A stretch of 64,000 nt of DNA from the NCBI GenBank assembly GCA_946811185.2, contig OX328108.1, positions 22,081,239 through 22,145,238 on the forward strand, written 5' to 3'. This document shows positions 59,155 to 64,000 of the stretch, piece by piece. The DNA comes from Hippopus hippopus. Lineage: Eukaryota; Mollusca; Bivalvia; Cardiida; Cardiidae. A model generated the notes under the pieces. The model saw only the letters and a program-made list of their open reading frames with translations. It made no database searches and was not told where the DNA came from. The translations under genes and the position numbers were made by a program. The stretch's first letter is position 1. Every line of letters starts with the position of its first letter.

Positions 59155-59384
59155 TGTTACCCTTTACCACACTACAAAATTTTAGACCTGTCCAAATTGA
59201 AAGCATTTGCAGATGACAATTTCACTGTGGCTCAAATGATGAATTTTTTCTTTGATAGGGTGGAAAACGTTGTGGGAAAAGGAGAAAATGCTGGTAACCA
59301 GCATTTTCTCCTTTTCGCACAATGTTTTCAAAAGGCTTCTTTCTTAGGGTCGTTAAAAGTCGGCATTGTGTGGTGAAAGGTTAA
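59155..59384 (-). mobile_element. MITE-A copy, well preserved
   Basis: TTACCCTTTACCACACTAC left end, near-perfect hairpin, GTGTGGTGAAAGGTTAA right end; adjacent to the tandem duplication. Confidence 0.85.
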
Positions 59385-59429
59385 TTAAAACGTGACTCGA
59401 TTTATAGACTATGTCTAATGAATGGTTAG

Positions 59430-59842
59430 TGAACGTTGTAGGGAAAAGAAACAAGCATTTTCTCCTTTTCCTTCAATATTTTCAAAACCCCTCTGACTCG
59501 AGTCGTAAAATCATAGGATCGTTTGGTAAAGAGTTAAGTTTGCTATATTTTCCAAAATAGATTTTAGTATATACTAAAACAATCTGGATAAAAATCGTAG
59601 GTAGCTCTTATGAAAAATTTTTACTCAACGGCAAATTCTTCAACGTGTCGACATTGAAAGCATTTGCAGATGACATACAAAATGATATTCAAAGATCGAG
59701 AGTTGTCTGTGAAAGGGTAGAAAACATGGTGGAAAAAGGAGAAAATGCTAATTACTAGCATTTTCTCCTTTTCTCACAATGTTTTCAAAGGCATTTTCCC
59801 CCTGAATAGTCAGAGGACTTGGTTGTTTGGATAACGGGTAAA
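59430..59842 (-). mobile_element. Two MITE-A copies, first one deleted
   Basis: A half element at 59430-59536 and a copy at 59620-59842 with centre AAATGCTAATTACTAGCATTT. Confidence 0.7.
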
Positions 59843-60300
59843 ATTAAATTTATATAAAAGATAAAAAACAAATCTTATGTACGATCTTAAAACATCCCTG
59901 TATGCTTGACAGGGGCGATAATAAAAAAGTTGCGATATCAACATAAGATCACACCTTCTCAATCAGCTGATCTTTGATAAGTAATAATTATTTAAATGTT
60001 GTGAAACTCGTATTTTTATTTTCTTTTAAAAAAGAATTCGAAAAACTATTAGTGTGAAAGACGACTAAATAAATAAATAAATAAATAAAAAAGTAGGTAG
60101 GTCGGTCGGTCCGTCGGTCATGCAAGTAAACAAGCAAGCAAGAAAAAACAAAATAATTTTTATGATGCTGTCTACGACAAAAATCGCTAATTTAGACCAT
60201 TACTACTGCTGCTGCTACTTAGCGAGTAGTATTACTATTATTTCTTCATCAACTGCCACTTCAACAGATAAAGATGATGCTCTGATGCTGATCATATTAT
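59843..60300. other. Intergenic stretch with (AAAT)n
   Basis: Contains an AAAT run at about 60066-60090 and GGTCGGTCGGT repeats at 60098-60118; nothing else recognised. Confidence 0.6.
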
Positions 60301-60305
60301 TAAGA

Positions 60306-60308
60306 TAT

Positions 60309-60343
<35 letters not shown>

Positions 60344-60344
60344 G
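60306..60344. repeat. (GATA)n microsatellite
   Basis: About nine GATA units. Confidence 0.95.
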
Positions 60345-60835
60345 TACAATCATGGTCACCATCATCATCATTACCATTAAAAGGAGAAAATAATTTTAAA
60401 AAAGTCAAGAAAATAAAAAACCCACTTACACTCAAAAGATCTCTCAGGAGAAGACAGAAGGCATCCTCTGGGCGAACACAACTGATCCACAAGGACAGTG
60501 GATGCCAAACAGCATAAATGTGCCTTGCGATTTAACTCATTACCTCTTTAGTAAATCTGCGAACGATTTACAAACATCATTGTAGAAATCAGGGTAATCA
60601 ATAAATATTAGAATTTTAAGGCATGATATAACATTATAGTAAAAGGAGAAGTTACGAGAATTGTTTTCCGTTTGCCACAATGCAATTCCCCACCCCCCTC
60701 AAAAAAAAAGGAACGGTCTTCTACTGGGTGACAGAAGTTCTTCTACAGCATTTGATGTGTTAATCCCGAAGATTCGCATTGTCTTGCTGTACTTTAATGT
60801 CCCTTCTCCGTCCAATTTCCCGTCATTGACAGACG
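60345..60835. other. Intergenic stretch without recognisable feature
   Basis: No exon, repeat terminus or RNA gene recognised; overlapping short frames on both strands at 60661-60899 have no domain. Confidence 0.4.
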
Positions 60836-61040
60836 GGTTAACTGTAACCAAACTGCAAAACTTTAAACTTGTCCACTTTTGAAGCATTTCAGATGACAAA
60901 TTAAATTAACTAAGACTCAAATGATTTCTCTTTAAGATTGTTGAAAACGTTTTGATTACTAGGATTTTCATCTTTACAATGTTTTCAAAAATCTTTATTG
61001 ACAGGGTCGGTAAGGCTCTGGGTTATGTGGTGAAGGGTTA
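60836..61040 (-). mobile_element. MITE-A copy, decayed centre
   Basis: GGTTAACTGTAACCAAACTGC left end and GTGGTGAAGGGTTA right end; hairpin mostly lost. Confidence 0.6.
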
Positions 61041-61061
61041 TCGGCAAAGACGCCACATATA

Positions 61062-61150
61062 AATTATGAGCCATTCTCTGTGAAAAGGGGTCTTAATGCA
61101 TCTGCAACCAGTATTTGAATCAGGTCAGTATGCACAGTCCGCATTGTTTT
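61062..61150. mobile_element. MITE-B 5' fragment
   Basis: TATGAGCCATTCTCTGTGAA and GGTCTTAATGCATCTGCAAC, breaking off after GCACAGTCCGCAT. Confidence 0.75.
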
Positions 61151-61195
61151 TTAAAACTTTATTCCTCAAGATCGTAAATCTCGTTATTGTGTCGT

Positions 61196-61432
61196 AAAGG
61201 GTTAAACCGTAACCGCAAAATCCCGATTTTTAACAACCTTGAGAAAGAAGCCTTTTGAAAACTTTGTGGGAAAAGGAGAAAATGCTGGTAACCAGCATTT
61301 TCTCCTTTTCCCACAATATTTTCTTTCCTTTTAAAGACAAATTTTATGTTTTGAGCAATAGATTTAATTTGTTGTCTGAAAATGCTTTATGGTTGTGCCA
61401 TGCTAGAATTTCGTCAAGTGATAAAGATTCAA
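61196..61432 (+). mobile_element. MITE-A copy, perfect hairpin
   Basis: GGTTAAACCGTAACCGCAAA left end, intact AAATGCTGGTAACCAGCATTT centre, GTGATAAAGATTCAAGG right end. Confidence 0.85.
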
Positions 61433-61734
61433 GGTAAAACGGATAACTGCTAAGAATAAGAGCTTCTCAGTACCCTATTATTGATAAATAAAGGAAGAAA
61501 ATACTGAAATAAGAAGACGTTCGGTTTTGTGTGACTCGCCATCTGTCCTTACGGAATGGTAAATCGTATCGTGTGAACCCGGATGTTCGGACAAGTTGCG
61601 TTAAAGAGGTAATTTACGTTTCCATGCGATATCTTGGGTCATGTCTTGGTCAGGGACATAAATTTTGATTGGTATGCGCCTGAGGTAATAGTGAAAAGGA
61701 ACGGTCATATCGTGTCAATAAAGTCATTGTGAAC

Positions 61735-61854
61735 CGAGAGAGAGAGAGAGAGAATAGACGAACGGACTGACGGACAGACAGATATTAAGACAGACAGAGC
61801 AACAGACTGACGGACGGGCTGACAGACAGACAGGCAGGCAAGATAGACAGACAA

Positions 61855-61891
<37 letters not shown>

Positions 61892-61916
61892 AAGACAGAC
61901 AGACAGACAGACAGAC

Positions 61917-61975
<59 letters not shown>

Positions 61976-62000
61976 CAGACAGATAGATAGATAGATAGAC

Positions 62001-62036
<36 letters not shown>

Positions 62037-62037
62037 T
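61735..62037. repeat. Compound GA / GACA / GATA microsatellite, about 300 bp
   Basis: GA run (61736-61754), GACA-rich block, then GATA units with GACA interruptions. It creates long accidental frames on the reverse strand. Confidence 0.95.
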
Positions 62038-62334
62038 GAAGAGGTCATTCAACAGAAGAGGTCAAGAAGAAACCTCTTAAGTATATTAAGTATACAACCA
62101 ACAAAAAAACGTTGACATTTTTTAGTTTAATTCAATAATTCAATTTGCAAGTGAAGACTTTTCAATGTTATTTATCAAGTATGAAAGCAAGTAAATGCTA
62201 TAAATATACGAGTACTTTGATTGACGTCATCACTGTAAGATAATATTTATCATTTTATTTTTATCATCTTTAGATCGCTCGACACCCTTTCACCCTTTTC
62301 TCTTAGCAATACAGGTCAATTTTTAGAACCCAGG

Positions 62335-62455
62335 GCCCCGGTAGCCCGGCTGGTGACGCGATGGCCAGGTAAATCACAGGAAGAACGTTTGAATCCTCGG
62401 ATCGGCGAATATTCTTTCCACTGAGGCAGGATTCATTTCCCTTTCATCCGGCTTT
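62335..62455 (+). mobile_element. tRNA-derived SINE 5' part
   Basis: CCCCGGTAGCCCGGCTGGTG head and B-box-like GTTTGAATCCTC, then GAGGCAGGATTCATTTCCC. Confidence 0.7.
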
Positions 62456-62499
62456 ACAAAACTGCAAAATTTCAGTCTTGTTGATATCAATCCTTCATC

Positions 62500-62700
62500 T
62501 GCTAAAAAAATTAAATTAAACTTTCAAGCCGATAGTAAAAACTCGAATAACGTTATTTCAAACATTTTTTTCCCAGAAAAAAACATCTCCGAATGGGACA
62601 GTGTTGATCAAAGATCAGACTGCACGTTCTGTGCAGTCTGATCTTGATCTGCACTGTCTGCAAAAGGTCAATAGGTCAAGCTTAGGAGCTTAGGGGTTAA
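62500..62700 (+). mobile_element. MITE-D copy
   Basis: CTTTCAAGCCGATAGTAAAA as in the copy at 22939; hairpin 62597-62663 (GACAGTGTTGATCAAAGATC ...); ends AGGGGTTAA. Confidence 0.8.
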
Positions 62701-62701
62701 T

Positions 62702-63336
62702 AGCATGCTCTGGGAGAGGGACTAATTAATGCATCTCCGTGATGCACTTTACAAAGCAAGCCATCACATCATTATGGATTCATAAAATCCATTTTGTCTC
62801 ACTGCCGGCAAAATCCTGAGGTAGAATAATTTTATCACATAACCTCCCTTGTTTTCAGTGTAATATACCCATTACGAATTTTCTTATCTTATACACGTTT
62901 AATATCACTATTGTGTGACGTCATTTTTGACGTCATTTTGTACGTATTTCATAGAAGTGAATGGATTTTATGGATATTACCGCGTGTGCATCTATAGATG
63001 GTTAAAAATGCATCTTCTAATCTACGATTTGTAAAATATTGTTATGTGATAAAAAGAATCTGACATTCGTTGGCGCATGAGATAAAAGTTTCATTAAACC
63101 CGTCAAGAAAAAATGTTATTAAGCTCGCCAAAGGCTCGCTTAATAACATTTTCCCTAGACTCGTTTAATAAAATTTTATCTCAACGCCAACTCATGTCAG
63201 ATCCTATATATCTTTTGACATGCCGAAAATTTACCAATGGAAAAAAAAAAAATCGACTCAGCTCAGCCTGTGCAGTCTGACCTGGTCGATACTTTTTGCA
63301 GATACATTAAACCCCCTTTTCACAGAGCATGGCTCT
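62702..63336. mobile_element. MITE-B copy split by element P
   Basis: Left part AGCATGCTCTGGGAGAGGGA to CCTGAGGTAG (62825); right part from about 63202 (TTTTGACATGCCGAAAATTT) to CACAGAGCATGGCTC. Confidence 0.75.
62826..63201. mobile_element. Element P, inserted in MITE-B
   Basis: Contains a long hairpin: TCTGACATTCGTTGGCGCAT (63059) faces GCCAACTCATGTCAGA (ending near 63201), with GCTCGCCAAAGGCTCGCTTA at the loop. Its left boundary is less certain. Confidence 0.6.
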
Positions 63337-63349
63337 TTTGCGGATGACA

Positions 63350-63500
63350 AAAAATGAGTGCCTCAAAAGTGAGAGCTTGCCGTTTATAATAGAAAGCATT
63401 GTGGGGAAAAAGAGAATAATTTTGCAAAACATGTATCCTTCCTGAATTAATGTTATGGTAATTGATTCCAAGCAATTCTCTTTTTTCCACAATGATTTTA
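63350..63500 (-). mobile_element. MITE-A remnant, decayed
   Basis: ATAGAAAGCATTGTGGGGAAA and TTTTTTCCACAATGATTTTA remain of the two halves. Confidence 0.45.
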
Positions 63501-63785
63501 AATGGCTTCTGTTGCAAAATGCAAAATGCAATATGCAAAATGTCGTCTACTGCCTTTCTGCACAGACTTGTTTCAAAACAAAAATATTTAAATTACACAT
63601 ATGACAAAAAGTTAAAGGAAAGAAGAGTTTTCACTAAAAGGTACATGTATTTAAATCAATGAGGGAAAACAAACATTGATTTCTTACAAGCAATCGTCCC
63701 CAGTATGTTTTATTTTTCGATATTCGTGAAATTACAGAGGCGTAAGAGATTGTGTGTAAGGGTTTTTTTTTTTATCACTTTTAAG

Positions 63786-64000
63786 CGAGCCATGCCCTTG
63801 CAAAAGTGAGTTACATGCATGATGCAAGATGCCAAGCCAGTCATTAAATAATTATGGATCCATAAAATTCCATTTTGTCTAACACCTGACTGAACCTACA
63901 AATCTGTAGGTAGAATGGTCCTTTGTCATGCAGAAGATTGACTGACATCGAAAAGTTTCGACTCGGCTCAACCTGCGAGTTTGACAGCAAAATTGTCTGC
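63786..64000. mobile_element. MITE-B copy, cut by the window end
   Basis: GCGAGCCATGCCCTTGCAAA left end and GACTCGGCTCAACCTGCG at the start of the centre; continues beyond 64000. Confidence 0.75.

Noticed and set aside
61705..62052. Reverse-strand frames of about 115 and 87 codons rich in Ser-Ile-Tyr-Leu
   Set aside because: They are produced entirely by the GACA/GATA microsatellite.
1..64000. CRISPR array, operon or prokaryotic replicon
   Set aside because: Introns, SINEs and microsatellites show eukaryotic DNA; the repeats are dispersed transposons, not regularly spaced arrays.

Overview
The window looks like animal nuclear DNA, most likely from a bivalve mollusc. It is AT-rich, has short exons split by GT-AG introns, microsatellites, tRNA-headed SINEs, and a very high density of short palindromic non-autonomous DNA transposons. 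The repeat with GAGCCATGCTCTG ends and a GC-rich central palindrome reminds me of Dreissena (zebra/quagga mussel). That is recollection, not something I could test here.

Three protein-coding genes can be supported. (1) Plus strand, 919-27193: the last 19 exons (580 codons) of a rifampicin-phosphotransferase / PEP-synthase-like enzyme whose ATP-grasp half lies left of the window. All phases join, and the protein ends directly after the swivelling phospho-histidine domain. (2) Plus strand, 35692-42899: a three-exon TRIM-type protein (RING, two B-boxes, coiled coil, beta-propeller-like C-terminus; 772 codons from the first ATG). (3) Minus strand, 53054-46966: a previously hidden three-exon gene predicted to encode a 167-residue secreted cysteine-rich protein of unknown family. 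Its signal-peptide exon, symmetric middle exon and terminal exon all join in phase 2. No functional link between the three genes is evident; they are neighbours rather than a pathway.

Layout: 1-918 repeats; 919-27193 enzyme gene with MITE-filled introns; 27194-35691 repeat-rich intergenic DNA; 35692-42899 TRIM gene, with transposons in both introns, at the first ATG and in the 3' UTR; 42900-46965 TE cluster; 46966-53054 the minus-strand secreted-protein gene, whose first intron holds a decayed mariner; 53055-64000 repeat-rich DNA without a recognised gene.

Repeat families, named for this report: MITE-A (about 229 bp, TTAA ends, 29-bp-arm central hairpin, about 50 copies); MITE-B (about 265 bp, GAGCCATGCTCTG termini, GC-rich central palindrome); MITE-C (about 355 bp, TTAA); MITE-D (about 215 bp, TTAA, hairpin reading GATCAAGATCAGACTGCA); MITE-E to MITE-H; and single TIR elements I to P. 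Many are nested or share single TTAA sites, so the order of insertion can be read.
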